A stretch of DNA of 64,000 bases from Cryobacterium sp. BB307 (GCF_012274275.1 NZ_JAANZA010000002.1:558001-622000); one strand, 5' to 3'. Counted from the first letter of the stretch, positions 53,949-63,447 are shown. Notes: generated from the sequence alone by a model not told the origin. Numbers and translations: made by a program.

Positions 53949-55439
53949 ATGACCAGTTCCGCAGCTACGTTCAGCACCTCGCTCGAGGTTCTGCTGGCCG
54001 CGGCCGCCCGGATCGGCGCCGACGCGCCCGGTGCCCGGGCGCTGGGTGACAAGCAGCTTCTCAAGGCGCAGGCATCGTTGGCGGAGGCGAAGCGCAGTCT
54101 TGATGCTTGCGCGTCGGTGCTGGCCGGTGAGGTGGTGCGCCGCTCATCGGTGGAGGCGGGTTTCGGTGGGCTGGCCCGGAAGGAGGGGTTCCGCACCCCG
54201 GAAGCGCTGATCCGCGGGGTGACCGGGTCGACGGCGCGGGAGGCGACCACGCTCGTGCGGGTCGGCACCATGATGAATGACGCCGACCTGCTGCAGAACG
54301 CCGAGAGCGCCGGCATCGACGACCCGGCGGGGCTCGCGGCGATGATGACCGAGCCGTGGCTCGCAGCCGTCGGGAAGGCCGTTGCTGCCGGGTTGCTGGC
54401 GGTGGCCGGTGCGGAGGCGATCCGCACGGGACTCGGCCGACCCGGACCCGGCGTCACGACCGAAGACTTGACGGGTGCAGCGACCCGACTTGTTGCCACC
54501 GCATCCGAGCGTGCGGCCGGCACCACGCCCGGTGGCGCGCTCGATGCCGAGCAGCTGTTGCGCCTCGCCCGGGCCGCCCGGGATGACCTGGATGCCGCCG
54601 GGATCGTGGAGCGGGAGCGGCAGCGCCGGGCCTTGCGGTCGTTCCGCAGGTGGAAGCGGGATGACGGGATGACCCGGTACACCTGGGACCTCGACCCGGA
54701 GGGCGCCGCGCTGATCGATGACGTCTACGACAAGCTCACCTCACCACGCCGGGGCGGACCCCGCTTCACCACCGGTCCGGAGCAGGCCCGGGCGGAGCAG
54801 ATTATGGCCGACACCCGCACCACCGAGCAGCTGGCCTCGGACGGGATGCTGGAGCTGATCCAACTGGCCCTCGACACCGACCCGCAGGGTGTGGTCGGGG
54901 TGAACCGGCCAGCGGTGCGGGTGCTGGTGGCCGCCACAGACTTGACCGACCGGACCGGTCGGGGCTGGATCGAGGGCCAGGACTACCCGGTGTCGATCGC
55001 CACCGTGGAGCGCAACGCCTGCCTGAACGGCATCGAGCTGATCGTCTTCGACGACCGCCCCCTCCCCGTCAACCTCGGCCGCGAGCAGCGCTTCTTCAAC
55101 CGGGCCCAACGCCGGCTGCTGGCCGCCCGCGACGGCGGCTGCGCCTGGCCCGACTGCGACCGACCCCCGGAATGGACCGAGGCCCACCACATCCGCTGGT
55201 GGGAACGCGACGGCGGGACAACCGACATCGACAACGGCATCCTGCTCTGCCGCCACCACCACCTGCTGCTGCACGACGAGGGCTGGGAGATCGAAACCCG
55301 CGACCACGACCCGCTAGCCCGGTTCTGGCTCATCCCACCCCGCGACATCGACCCCAGCCAGACACCCAGGCCGATGCCATCCAAATCCCCGGCGCTGAAC
55401 GACGCCCTCACCGCGGCCGCGCGACATCACGCCACCTGA
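53949..55439 (+). CDS. DUF222 / HNH-endonuclease-domain protein
   Basis: A 496-residue protein. The N-terminal and central part is DUF222, common in multicopy in Actinobacteria; the C-terminus carries an HNH motif: CAWPDCDRPPEWTEAHHIRW then DNGILLCRHHHLLLHDEGWE. Metal and active-site His are present, so nuclease activity is plausible. Often found near mobile DNA but the biological role is unknown. Confidence 0.9.
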   Translation: MTSSAATFSTSLEVLLAAAARIGADAPGARALGDKQLLKAQASLAEAKRSLDACASVLAGEVVRRSSVEAGFGGLARKEGFRTPEALIRGVTGSTAREATTLVRVGTMMNDADLLQNAESAGIDDPAGLAAMMTEPWLAAVGKAVAAGLLAVAGAEAIRTGLGRPGPGVTTEDLTGAATRLVATASERAAGTTPGGALDAEQLLRLARAARDDLDAAGIVERERQRRALRSFRRWKRDDGMTRYTWDLDPEGAALIDDVYDKLTSPRRGGPRFTTGPEQARAEQIMADTRTTEQLASDGMLELIQLALDTDPQGVVGVNRPAVRVLVAATDLTDRTGRGWIEGQDYPVSIATVERNACLNGIELIVFDDRPLPVNLGREQRFFNRAQRRLLAARDGGCAWPDCDRPPEWTEAHHIRWWERDGGTTDIDNGILLCRHHHLLLHDEGWEIETRDHDPLARFWLIPPRDIDPSQTPRPMPSKSPALNDALTAAARHHAT

Positions 55440-55470
55440 AGCACTCGGGGAGAACTCTGCCCGGCGACGG

Positions 55471-55525
55471 GTTTCGACAAGCTAGACCACCGGAATGCGC
55501 GGATCTCGACAAGCTCGACCCCCGG
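55471..55525. repeat. REP-like tandem copies
   Basis: GTTTCGACAAGCTAGACCACCGG (55471-55493) and GATCTCGACAAGCTCGACCCCCGG (55502-55525) match each other and the unit at 23545-23568. They sit between the convergent HNH and dnaG genes. Confidence 0.55.
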
Positions 55526-55528
55526 GGG

Positions 55529-57409
55529 CTAGTCCGGGCCGAACGTCCGCCGCTCCTGCTCTACCCGCACGAGCTCGGTCTGGAGCTCACGGAAACGCTC
55601 TGGCTCGGCCGTCGCATCCGTTCGCTGCAGCCTGCCGAGCAGGTCTGCCTTCCGCGATAGCAGGTCGCGGGCGATGAGAGAGCTTGTGATCCCTTTGCAG
55701 TAGACAGTGAGTTCGCGCCCATCCTGCTCCGGGATCGGGGCGACACTGAGCTGCTTCACCAGATCCGCGAACGGCTCCGGCACCTCCGAGATGACCCGTT
55801 GCAGCCACTGGGGCGACTCGAAGTCGTCGAGGGTGGCCGCGATCGCGTCACGCACGACAGCGAGGGATGCGTTGGCCATCCTCACCTGACTGGCCCGGGT
55901 CGCATACTCACGGCCCACCTCGGCCGGTTGCTGCAGGATCGCCATCAGGGCATCCCTCTCCAACCGGGTCGCAGGGTCGGACGGGAGGTCGGTGATCGAC
56001 GCACGCGGTCTCTCGGCGCTCTGGCTGGGCTGCTCCTGAGGATCGCCCTGCGGACGCCTCGGTTGCCCCGCTGGCGCTCCCTTGTCCGCGGCGTCAACTG
56101 CCTTGGCGACGTCACTCGGGTCAATGCCGAGCCAGCCCGCAAGGTTGCGGATGTAGCCGGCGTGCAGCGCACGATCCCGGATGCCTGCGACCACCGGCGC
56201 TGAGGCCCGCAGCGCCGCCACGCGACCCTCGACAGTGTCGAGGTCGTGGTCGGCGAGCCGGCGGCGGATCATGAACTCGAACATGGGCTTGCGGCTCTCG
56301 ACGAGGGCACGCACAGCGCCATCGCCGCGCTGCAAGCGGAGGTCGCACGGGTCGAGTCCCTCCGCCGCGACGGCGACGAAGGTCTGCGCGGCGAACCGCT
56401 GCTCCTCGGCGAAGGCTCGGCTCGCGGCCTTCTGACCCGCCTCGTCGGGGTCGAAGGTGAAGATGACCTCTCCGGTCGCCGTGGTGTCGGAGTTCGCGAC
56501 ATCGCCGAGCACACGGCGCAGCACCGTGATGTGGTCGCCGCCGAACGCGGTCCCACAGGTGGCGACCGCGGTCGTGACTCCGGCCAGATGGCAGGCCATC
56601 ACGTCGGTGTAACCCTCGACCACGACCACCTTCTTGCCGCGCGCGATGTCGCGCTTGGCGAGATCAAGTCCGTAGAGCACCTGCGACTTGTGGTAGACAG
56701 CGGTCTCCGGTGTGTTCAGGTATTTCGGACCCTGATCGTCGTCGAACAGCCTGCGGGCGCCGAAGCCCAAAGTCTGCCCTGTCGTGTCCCGGATGGGCCA
56801 CACCAGGCGGCCGCGGAACCGGTCGTACAGGCCACGGTCGCCCTTACCGACGAGTCCGGCACCGAGCAGTTCCTCCTCGGTGTAGCCAAGCGACTTCAGG
56901 TGCTTACTCAGCGCGTCGTAGCTCTTCGGCGCGAACCCGACCCCGAAATGGGCGGCCGCAGCCGGGTCGAAGCCGCGTTCGCCGAGGAAACGGCGGCCGG
57001 CATCCGCTCCCGGGGTGGCCAGCTGGGTGACGAAGAACTCGGCAGCAGCCTGGTTCGCCCCGAGCAGTCGGGAGCGGGCACCTTGGTCGCCGCGGCCCTT
57101 GCCGCCGTCCTCGTAGTGCAGCTCGTAGCCGATCCGCGCAGCCATGCGCTCGACCGCATCCGTGAACGTGACGTGATCCATCTTCTGCAGGAAGGTGAAG
57201 ACGTCACCGCCCTCACCACAACCGAAGCAGTGGTAGAAGCCTGCGGCCGGGCGCACATGGAAGCTTGGGCTGCGCTCGTCGTGGAACGGGCAGAGCCCCT
57301 TGAACGACCCGACCCCGGCGCCCTTCAGCGTCACGTAGTCGCCGACGATGTCGACAATGTTGATCCGAGCGCGCACCTCGTCGATGTCGGAGCGTCGGAT
57401 GAGGGCCAT
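55529..57409 (-). CDS. dnaG: DNA primase
   Basis: A 626-residue primase that makes RNA primers at replication forks. Zinc-binding domain: LCPFHDERSPSFHV and FHCFGCGEGGDVF-like segment (YHCFGCGEGGDVFTF). TOPRIM core: VVVVEGYTDVMACHLAG and FTFDPDEAGQKAA. The start ATG 57409 (ALIRRSDIDEVRARINIVDI) is the family N-terminus; 16 upstream residues are not conserved. Directly downstream of dgt, 51 bp apart. Confidence 0.96.
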   Translation of the reverse strand: MALIRRSDIDEVRARINIVDIVGDYVTLKGAGVGSFKGLCPFHDERSPSFHVRPAAGFYHCFGCGEGGDVFTFLQKMDHVTFTDAVERMAARIGYELHYEDGGKGRGDQGARSRLLGANQAAAEFFVTQLATPGADAGRRFLGERGFDPAAAAHFGVGFAPKSYDALSKHLKSLGYTEEELLGAGLVGKGDRGLYDRFRGRLVWPIRDTTGQTLGFGARRLFDDDQGPKYLNTPETAVYHKSQVLYGLDLAKRDIARGKKVVVVEGYTDVMACHLAGVTTAVATCGTAFGGDHITVLRRVLGDVANSDTTATGEVIFTFDPDEAGQKAASRAFAEEQRFAAQTFVAVAAEGLDPCDLRLQRGDGAVRALVESRKPMFEFMIRRRLADHDLDTVEGRVAALRASAPVVAGIRDRALHAGYIRNLAGWLGIDPSDVAKAVDAADKGAPAGQPRRPQGDPQEQPSQSAERPRASITDLPSDPATRLERDALMAILQQPAEVGREYATRASQVRMANASLAVVRDAIAATLDDFESPQWLQRVISEVPEPFADLVKQLSVAPIPEQDGRELTVYCKGITSSLIARDLLSRKADLLGRLQRTDATAEPERFRELQTELVRVEQERRTFGPD

Positions 57410-57460
57410 GGCGATGATTCTAGGCCGCGGGTGGGACCTGGCCGGCCGCACGCTCACGGG

Positions 57461-58714
57461 TCAGCGGGTGCGTGAGGTCACCAGTCGCTCGTGCCATGCC
57501 AGTGCGGACTGGTCGGTGAGGCTGGCGACCTGGTCGACGACGGAGCGCTTGCGTTGTGCATCTGTCGCGGCGTCCGCCCAGTCCGCCGCGAATCCGGAGT
57601 CCATCGCATCCGGGCCGATGGCGAGGATCGCGTCGGCGAGCTCGTGCAGCATCTCCCGCTGGCGTGCGTAGATCGGCTGCCGAGTGTTCTTGGACATCAC
57701 GAACGCGGCGACGATGCCCTTCAGCACCGCGATCTCGGCGCGGATCTCGCGCGGCACGACGATGGTGGCACCGAACCGGATGAGCTTCCCGTCGCCATGC
57801 TCGGCCATCGTCGCCTTGGTCGCGGCGGCCGCGAAGCGGCCGATGAGCTGGCTGGTGAGGTTCTTCAGGCCCGCCTGGGCGCGGCGGCTGCCGTCCCATT
57901 CGGCGAGCCAGACGTTGAGGGAGTCGAGCCTGTCGAAGGCGGCGATCAGCTCGCTCTTCTCGAACTCGCCGCCGATCCATTCGAACATCGAGTCGACGAG
58001 CTCGTCGTGGTCAACGCGGGAGTCGAGCGCACGCACGTCGATGTAGCCGCCGACGACCGCGTCCTCGAAGTCGTGCACCGAGTAGGCGATGTCGTCGGAG
58101 AGGTCCATGACCTCAGCTTCGATGCACAGGCGGCGATCGGGTGCCCCGGCTCGCAGCCACCTGAAGGCGGGTTCGTCGTCCTCATAGAAGCCGAACTTGG
58201 CGCGACCGCTGGGGTCGCCGACCGCGGAGCTCGCAGGCCACGGATACTTGCAGCTCGCATCGAGGCTCGCGCGCGTCAGGTTCAGCCCGAAGGGCTGGCC
58301 GTCGGGCCCGAACACCTTCGGCTCGATCCGGGTGAGCAGCCGCAGCGTCTGGGCATTGCCCTCGAAGCCACCGATGTCCAGGCTCCACGCGTTCAGCGCC
58401 CGCTCGCCATTGTGCCCGAACGGCGGATGCCCGAGATCGTGCGACAAGCAGGCCGTGTCGACGACATCCGGGTCCAGGCCGAGGCTCGTTGCGAGCTCGC
58501 GCCCCACCTGGGCGACCTCGAGCGAATGGGTGAGCCGGTTGCGCGCGAAATCGACGCCCGCAGTCGGGCTGAGCACCTGCGTCTTGGCCGCCAGGCGGCG
58601 CAGGGCACTCGAGTGCAGCACGCGGGCACGGTCGCGTGCGAAATCGCTACGTGGGTTGGAGTGCTCCTCGGGGACGGCGCGCTCCCGGTCGAACGCGGTG
58701 TACGCCTCAGCCAC
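57461..58714 (-). CDS. dgt: Deoxyguanosinetriphosphate triphosphohydrolase-like protein
   Basis: A 417-residue HD-domain dNTP triphosphohydrolase. Metal-binding residues: RLTHSLEVAQVGRELA, CLSHDLGHPPFGHNGERAL, and EVMDLSDDIAYSVHDFEDA. It regulates dNTP pools. The dgt-dnaG order next to dusB is conserved in Actinobacteria. It overlaps the dusB end by 8 bp. Confidence 0.95.
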   Translation of the reverse strand: MAEAYTAFDRERAVPEEHSNPRSDFARDRARVLHSSALRRLAAKTQVLSPTAGVDFARNRLTHSLEVAQVGRELATSLGLDPDVVDTACLSHDLGHPPFGHNGERALNAWSLDIGGFEGNAQTLRLLTRIEPKVFGPDGQPFGLNLTRASLDASCKYPWPASSAVGDPSGRAKFGFYEDDEPAFRWLRAGAPDRRLCIEAEVMDLSDDIAYSVHDFEDAVVGGYIDVRALDSRVDHDELVDSMFEWIGGEFEKSELIAAFDRLDSLNVWLAEWDGSRRAQAGLKNLTSQLIGRFAAAATKATMAEHGDGKLIRFGATIVVPREIRAEIAVLKGIVAAFVMSKNTRQPIYARQREMLHELADAILAIGPDAMDSGFAADWADAATDAQRKRSVVDQVASLTDQSALAWHERLVTSRTR

Positions 58715-59924
58715 CGGTCGTGTCCGCTTCGCCTTCCGTGAGCTGGCCGCGGTGAGCGGCGTCCAGCTCCTGGCTCACGAGCCAGCCATCCGGCAGGGCA
58801 GGGCGCTTGGGCGAACCGGCTCGGCCGCGGGGACCCTCAACCGCCTCGCCCGGGTAGGGCAGCGACCAGTCGAGGGTTCCGAGCAGGTCATCGAGCTGCT
58901 GCAGGCTCTCCACCGTCGCCAGTGCGGAGCGGAGCTCGCCGCCTACCGGGTAGCCCTTGAAGTACCAGGCGACGTGCTTGCGGATGTCACGGCACGCGCG
59001 ATCCTCATCATCGAAGAACTCGACGAGCAGCTCGGTGTGACGCCGGATGGCGGCGGCAACCTGCCCGAGGGTCGGCTGGGCGTACGGTTCGGCATCCGCG
59101 TGACCGTCACGGGCCCTGAACGCCGAGACCAGGTCACCGAACAGCCACGGCCGGCCCAGGCATCCGCGGCCGACGACCACTCCGTCGCATCCGGTCCGCT
59201 CGACCATCCGGACCGCGTCGGCGCCGGACCAGATGTCACCGTTGCCGAGGATAGGCACGTCGGTCACCGTCTCCTTGAGGGTCGCGATGGCCGACCAGTC
59301 GGCGTTGCCGCTGTAGAAATCGGATGCGGTGCGGGCGTGCAGGGCGATGCTCGCGACACCGGCGTCGCGCGCAGCCTTGGCCGCCTCCAGGTAGGTCAGG
59401 TGGTCGGCGTCGATGCCCTTGCGCATCTTCACCGTGACGGGAACGGAGCCACCCGCCTTGACTGCACCCTCGACGATCTCGCGGAACAGGCTGAGCTTCC
59501 ACGGCAGCGCCGCTCCCCCGCCCTTGCGGGTCACCTTAGGCACCGGGCATCCGAAGTTCAGGTCGATGTGGTCGGCGCGGTCCTCGGCGACGAGCATGGT
59601 CACCGCCTCTGACACCGTCTTCGGGTCGACGCCGTAAAGCTGGATGCTGCGGGGCGTCTCGGACTCGTGGTGCGAGATCAACCGCATGGTGGCCGGGGTG
59701 CGTTCGACAAGGGCGCGGCTGGTGATCATCTCGCTCACGTACAGTCCGGCTCCGTACTCCCTGCACAGGCGGCGGAACGCGGTGTTGGTGATGCCGGCCA
59801 TCGGCGCCAGCACGACCGGTGCGTCCAGCTCGATCGGGCCGATCTTCAGCCCATGGACGGCAGCGTTCGGCACCGTCGAACCCGCACCCGTGGTGCTCGT
59901 TGCGGTGGTGTCGAGGACAGTCAT
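58707..59924 (-). CDS. dusB: tRNA-dihydrouridine synthase B
   Basis: A 405-residue flavoenzyme reducing uridines in tRNA. FMN-site start VVLAPMAGITNTAFRRLCRE; catalytic Cys in NFGCPVPKVTRKGGGAAL; VTVKMRKGID; phosphate-binding VGRGCLGRPW. Its C-terminus overlaps the dgt start by 8 bp, so they are one operon with dnaG. Confidence 0.95.
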   Translation of the reverse strand: MTVLDTTATSTTGAGSTVPNAAVHGLKIGPIELDAPVVLAPMAGITNTAFRRLCREYGAGLYVSEMITSRALVERTPATMRLISHHESETPRSIQLYGVDPKTVSEAVTMLVAEDRADHIDLNFGCPVPKVTRKGGGAALPWKLSLFREIVEGAVKAGGSVPVTVKMRKGIDADHLTYLEAAKAARDAGVASIALHARTASDFYSGNADWSAIATLKETVTDVPILGNGDIWSGADAVRMVERTGCDGVVVGRGCLGRPWLFGDLVSAFRARDGHADAEPYAQPTLGQVAAAIRRHTELLVEFFDDEDRACRDIRKHVAWYFKGYPVGGELRSALATVESLQQLDDLLGTLDWSLPYPGEAVEGPRGRAGSPKRPALPDGWLVSQELDAAHRGQLTEGEADTTGG

Positions 59925-60030
59925 CCGACAATTCTCCCAGAAAGTGCGGCGCGCGCCTTCTTCCCGGCTTCACCCGGCCACTACTTCCATCCGGTTTGAA
60001 CTCTGGCTGACGGGGCCGAACTGGACATCG

Positions 60031-61263
60031 CTACTCCTTCGCGGCGAGGTAGGCGAGCGCCGCAACAACCTGCGCTTGCACTCCGATCGTCAGTGTCGGA
60101 TCGATCACGGGGGCGAAGCGCGGTGAGTGATTGGCCGGGACGTCCTGCGACACCGTGCCCGTGTCGACCGCGCGCTGGTACGCGGCGGGATCGACCCCGC
60201 CGACGAACCAGAACGTGTACGGGACGCCGAACGCATCCGGGATCCGGCTGAAATCTTCAGACGCGGTCTGCGGAGCGGCACGCTGCACCGTGTCGGCGCC
60301 GAAGTGGGCGGTGAAGACCGCGGTGACGCGCTCGGTCACTGCGGCATCGTTGCTCGTGAGCGGGAACTTGTCGTAGGGCTCGATGTCCGCCGGCCGGGGC
60401 GCACCGGATGCCGCGCATTCGCCCGCGACGATCCGCTCGATCGAAGCGAGAATGCGGTCGCGCAACGTGGTGTCGTAGGTGCGCACGTTCAGCAGCAGGG
60501 TGGCCTGCTCCGGGATGATGTTCGACTTGGTTCCGGCGTTCAGCGCGCCGACCGTGACCACCGCGAACTCGCCCGGTCGGGTCTCTCGCGAGACGATCGT
60601 CTGCAGCTTCAGCACGATGGATGCCGCGAGCACCACAGGGTCGACCGACAGGTGCGGCATCGAGCCGTGGGCACCCGCGCCGTGGACGGTGATCTTGATC
60701 GAGTCGCCTGCGGACAGCACAGGACCGGCGGCGGTGGCGACGATTCCGGCCGGCAGCGGCATGACGTGCTGGGCGAGTGCGACATCCGGTTTCGGCAGCT
60801 TGGCGACGAGCCCGTCTTCGACCATCGCCTTCGCGCCGGCGCCGATCTCCTCGCCCGGCTGGAACAACGCGATGTAGGTGCCCGCCCACGATCCGCGGGC
60901 GGAGGAGAGCAGTTTGGCCGCCCCCAGCAGCGCGGCAACGTGCAGGTCATGACCGCACGCGTGCATGACCCCGTTGACCTCCGAGCTGTACGGCAGCCCG
61001 GTTGCCTCGCTGACCGGCAGCGCGTCCATGTCGGCCCGCGCGAGCACCACCGGTCCCTCACCATTGGCAAGCACGCCCACGACGCCGGTGCCGCCGATGC
61101 GGATGACATCGAAGCCGAACGACGCGAGGTGCTCGTGCACAAGCTTCGAGGTCGTGTGCTCCTCGAGGCTCAGCTCTGGCCGGCGGTGGAGATCGGTGTA
61201 GAGGCGCCGCACCCACTCGAGCTCGTTCTCGAGCCCGGCCAGCACATCCTCGAGAACACGCAC
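60031..61263 (-). CDS. M20D-family amidohydrolase
   Basis: A 410-residue metallopeptidase-like hydrolase of the hippurate/IAA-amino-acid hydrolase group. Metal-binding motifs: VLARADMDALPVSE, MHACGHDLHVAALLG and FQPGEEIGAGAKAM; the dimerisation insert is present. It probably cleaves N-acyl amino acids; substrate unknown. Single gene between dusB and the divergent ybaK. Confidence 0.92.
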   Translation of the reverse strand: MRVLEDVLAGLENELEWVRRLYTDLHRRPELSLEEHTTSKLVHEHLASFGFDVIRIGGTGVVGVLANGEGPVVLARADMDALPVSEATGLPYSSEVNGVMHACGHDLHVAALLGAAKLLSSARGSWAGTYIALFQPGEEIGAGAKAMVEDGLVAKLPKPDVALAQHVMPLPAGIVATAAGPVLSAGDSIKITVHGAGAHGSMPHLSVDPVVLAASIVLKLQTIVSRETRPGEFAVVTVGALNAGTKSNIIPEQATLLLNVRTYDTTLRDRILASIERIVAGECAASGAPRPADIEPYDKFPLTSNDAAVTERVTAVFTAHFGADTVQRAAPQTASEDFSRIPDAFGVPYTFWFVGGVDPAAYQRAVDTGTVSQDVPANHSPRFAPVIDPTLTIGVQAQVVAALAYLAAKE

Positions 61264-61357
61264 GTGGATTCCCCTCTCGGCGCCGCCCTGCCGACAGCAT
61301 AATTCGGGCGCGGCAAATGCACGTGATCGCTCTTGCCGGGCGAACTACAGTGGCTGC

Positions 61358-61834
61358 ATGACCGAACCATCCGGACGCGAGCGCGTCGAAGCGGACGCCG
61401 CGGCACGCGGCCTCGACATCGAGATCGTCGACAGGGTCGGGGCGACGAGCCTCGAACACGCAGCGGAGCTGCTCGGGATCGACCCGTCGGCGATCGTCAA
61501 GACGCTCGTGGTGAAGCACAAGGACGGCTCATACCTTTTCGCACTCATCCCGGGCGACCGCCAGATATCGTGGCCAAAGCTGCGCGCGGTGGTCGGTGTG
61601 AACAAGCTGTCACTTCCGGACGAGACACGGGCGCTCGAGGCGACTGGCTACTCCCGCGGAACGATCACCCCGCTTGGAAGCACAACACCCTGGCCGGTCT
61701 ACGCGGATGCGAGCATGGTCGGCAAACGGGTATCCCTAGGCGCGGGCGAACGTGACATCAGCCTGTTCGTCGACGCCGATCAGCTCCTCGCCGCATGCGA
61801 TGCGACGGTGACGGACATTACGGAGCCGCTGTAG
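61358..61834 (+). CDS. ybaK: YbaK/EbsC-family aminoacyl-tRNA deacylase
   Basis: A 158-residue single-domain deacylase likely clearing Cys-tRNA(Pro). Signature elements: IVKTLVVKHKDGSYLFALIP, RAVVGVNKLSLPDE and YSRGTITPLGS, then a C-terminal strand ISLFVDADQL. The 3' end overlaps the tiny gene on the opposite strand by 17 bp. Confidence 0.9.
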   Translation: MTEPSGRERVEADAAARGLDIEIVDRVGATSLEHAAELLGIDPSAIVKTLVVKHKDGSYLFALIPGDRQISWPKLRAVVGVNKLSLPDETRALEATGYSRGTITPLGSTTPWPVYADASMVGKRVSLGAGERDISLFVDADQLLAACDATVTDITEPL

Positions 61835-61946
61835 CGGCCTCCTCGCTCTCCAACGCCGCGACCGCGGGGACAGCACACACGCCATCGACGCACGCCGCGG
61901 CATCTGCATCCCCGATCATCGTGAACACGGGCTTGTCGCCGCTCAC
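61818..61946 (-). CDS. Tiny Cys-containing protein coupled to FrnE-like gene (42 aa)
   Basis: A 42-residue protein starting with GTG, MSGDKPVFTMIGDADAAACV followed by DGVCAVPAV and an acidic tail. The GTG overlaps the stop of the FrnE-like gene as GTGA, implying coupled translation. A CxxxxC pair could be a disulfide or thiol substrate. No family recognised with certainty. Confidence 0.5.
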   Translation of the reverse strand: MSGDKPVFTMIGDADAAACVDGVCAVPAVAALESEEAATAAP

Positions 61947-62593
61947 GACGAAGCCTTCTCGTCGCGCACCTGCTGCAGCACCTGCGCGAAGGTCGCCGCT
62001 TCCTGCGCTCCGGAGACCCCGTACTTGCCGTCGATGACGAAGAACGGAACACCGCGGATGCCGTATTGCATCGCCTGGGCCTGATCGGCCTTCACCGCAG
62101 GCAGGTACTCTTCCTCGGTGAGCGAGCGGATGACATCCGCCCGGTCGAAGCCGACCTCGACCGCGAGGTCCGCGAGGTCCTCGATCCGACCGACGTGGTG
62201 GCCCTCCTCGAAGTACGCCTTGAGCAGACGCTCCTTCATCTCGAGCTGCTTGCCCTTGGCCTTCGCGTAATGCAGCAACTCGTGCGCCTTGATGGTGTTG
62301 GTCTGCTTGACCGAGTCGAAGTCGTAGTCAAGGCCGACGGTGCTGGCGATGTTGGTGACGTTGGCGAGCATCCCGTGCACTTGGTCGAGCGGCATTCCCT
62401 TGCGCTCGCTCAGGTAGTCGGCGGTGCTGCCCTCGTAGTCAACCGGCGTGTCAGGGGCAAGTTCGAAGGAGTGGTACTCGACTTCGACATCTCCACCGAA
62501 CTGCTCGGCACCTGCCTCGAACTTCCGCTTGCCGATATAGCACCACGGACACTGCACGTCCGACCAGACGTCAACCTTGATCTTTTCGCTCAT
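61943..62593 (-). CDS. DsbA-family oxidoreductase, FrnE-like
   Basis: A 216-residue thioredoxin-fold protein. Starts MSEKIKVDVWSDVQCPWCYI with the CPWC active site, helical insert, and cis-Pro loop GIRGVPFFVIDGKYGVSGAQ. FrnE-like proteins are cytosolic disulfide isomerases or polyketide-pathway factors. ATG 62593 is the family start; upstream frame crosses a palindrome. Divergent from an SDR. Confidence 0.92.
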   Translation of the reverse strand: MSEKIKVDVWSDVQCPWCYIGKRKFEAGAEQFGGDVEVEYHSFELAPDTPVDYEGSTADYLSERKGMPLDQVHGMLANVTNIASTVGLDYDFDSVKQTNTIKAHELLHYAKAKGKQLEMKERLLKAYFEEGHHVGRIEDLADLAVEVGFDRADVIRSLTEEEYLPAVKADQAQAMQYGIRGVPFFVIDGKYGVSGAQEAATFAQVLQQVRDEKASS

Positions 62594-62619
62594 GCTCAAG
62601 ACAACCGGTGCGTATGTAT

Positions 62620-62647
62620 CTTTCATTCCCTGCATCGGGAATGAAAG
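62620..62647. promoter_or_regulatory. Perfect 11-bp inverted repeat, candidate operator
   Basis: CTTTCATTCCC and GGGAATGAAAG, 6-bp spacer TGCATC, in the gap between the divergent FrnE-like and SDR genes. Symmetry and position suit a dimeric repressor or activator acting on both genes. Confidence 0.6.
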
Positions 62648-62709
62648 GCGTGTTTCATGCGTTTGCATCTATAACGGGCGGCAAGCCCAACGAGAGAAGG
62701 GACATCGAC

Positions 62710-63447
62710 ATGACTCGATTCACAGGCAAGACAGCATTGGTGACTGGCGGCGCGAGCGGCATCGGCAAGGCAGCGGCGAAGCAGTTCGCGGCTGGCGGCG
62801 CGAACGTCGTGATCGGCGACATCCAGGAAGAGGCCGGTGCGGCTGTAGTCAAGGAGATCACGGATGCCGGTGGCAACGCCCTCTTCGTGAAGCTCGACGT
62901 CACCAGCGAAGACGACTGGAACGCCGCAGTCGCGAAGACCGTGGAGACCTACGGTGGGCTCACGACCCTCGTGAACAACGCGGGCATCGGGGACACGCTG
63001 CCGATCGAGGAGACCCCGGTCGAAAGCTGGAACAAGGTCATCGCGGTCACCCAGACCAGCGCGTTCCTCGGCATGAAGGCCGCGAGCGAGGCGCTGCAGG
63101 CATCCGGCAATGGCGCGGTCGTCAACATCAGCTCGATGTACGGCATCGTCGGCGGACTCGGCGGGCCGAGCTATGCGGCCGCGAAGGGCGCAGTGCGCAT
63201 CCTCACCAAGAACACCGCACTCGGCTGGGCCAAGAAGGGCGTGCGCGCCAACTCAGTGCACCCGGGCTACATCAACACGCCGATCCTCGGTGAGACCGAC
63301 CGCAAGTACCTCGAAGACACCACCCCGATGGGTCGCCTCGGCGAGCCAGAAGAGGTTGCGAATGTCATCGCCTTCCTCGCGAGTGACGAGTCGTCGTTCA
63401 TGACCGGCTCCGAGGTCGTCGTCGACGGTGGGTACACCGCCGGCTGA
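62710..63447 (+). CDS. SDR-family oxidoreductase
   Basis: A 245-residue classical SDR. TGGASGIGKAAAKQF cofactor motif, NNAGIGD, Ser/Tyr/Lys in NISSMYGIVGG and YAAAKGAV, C-terminal SFMTGSEVVVDGGYTAG. Aspartate after strand 2 (VVIGDIQEE) suggests NAD. Similar to cyclopentanol or hydroxysteroid dehydrogenase-like enzymes. ATG 62710 has GAGAGAAGGGA upstream. Confidence 0.92.
   Translation: MTRFTGKTALVTGGASGIGKAAAKQFAAGGANVVIGDIQEEAGAAVVKEITDAGGNALFVKLDVTSEDDWNAAVAKTVETYGGLTTLVNNAGIGDTLPIEETPVESWNKVIAVTQTSAFLGMKAASEALQASGNGAVVNISSMYGIVGGLGGPSYAAAKGAVRILTKNTALGWAKKGVRANSVHPGYINTPILGETDRKYLEDTTPMGRLGEPEEVANVIAFLASDESSFMTGSEVVVDGGYTAG

Noticed and set aside
53949-55439. DUF222-HNH gene as part of a homing element or defence island
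   Set aside because: It stands alone with no flanking target-site duplication or defence genes; such proteins are ordinary, multicopy genes in this group.
56246-58741. Two frames of about 410 residues antisense to dnaG and dgt
   Set aside because: Both are opposite well-defined essential-type genes and lack motifs or ribosome-binding sites.
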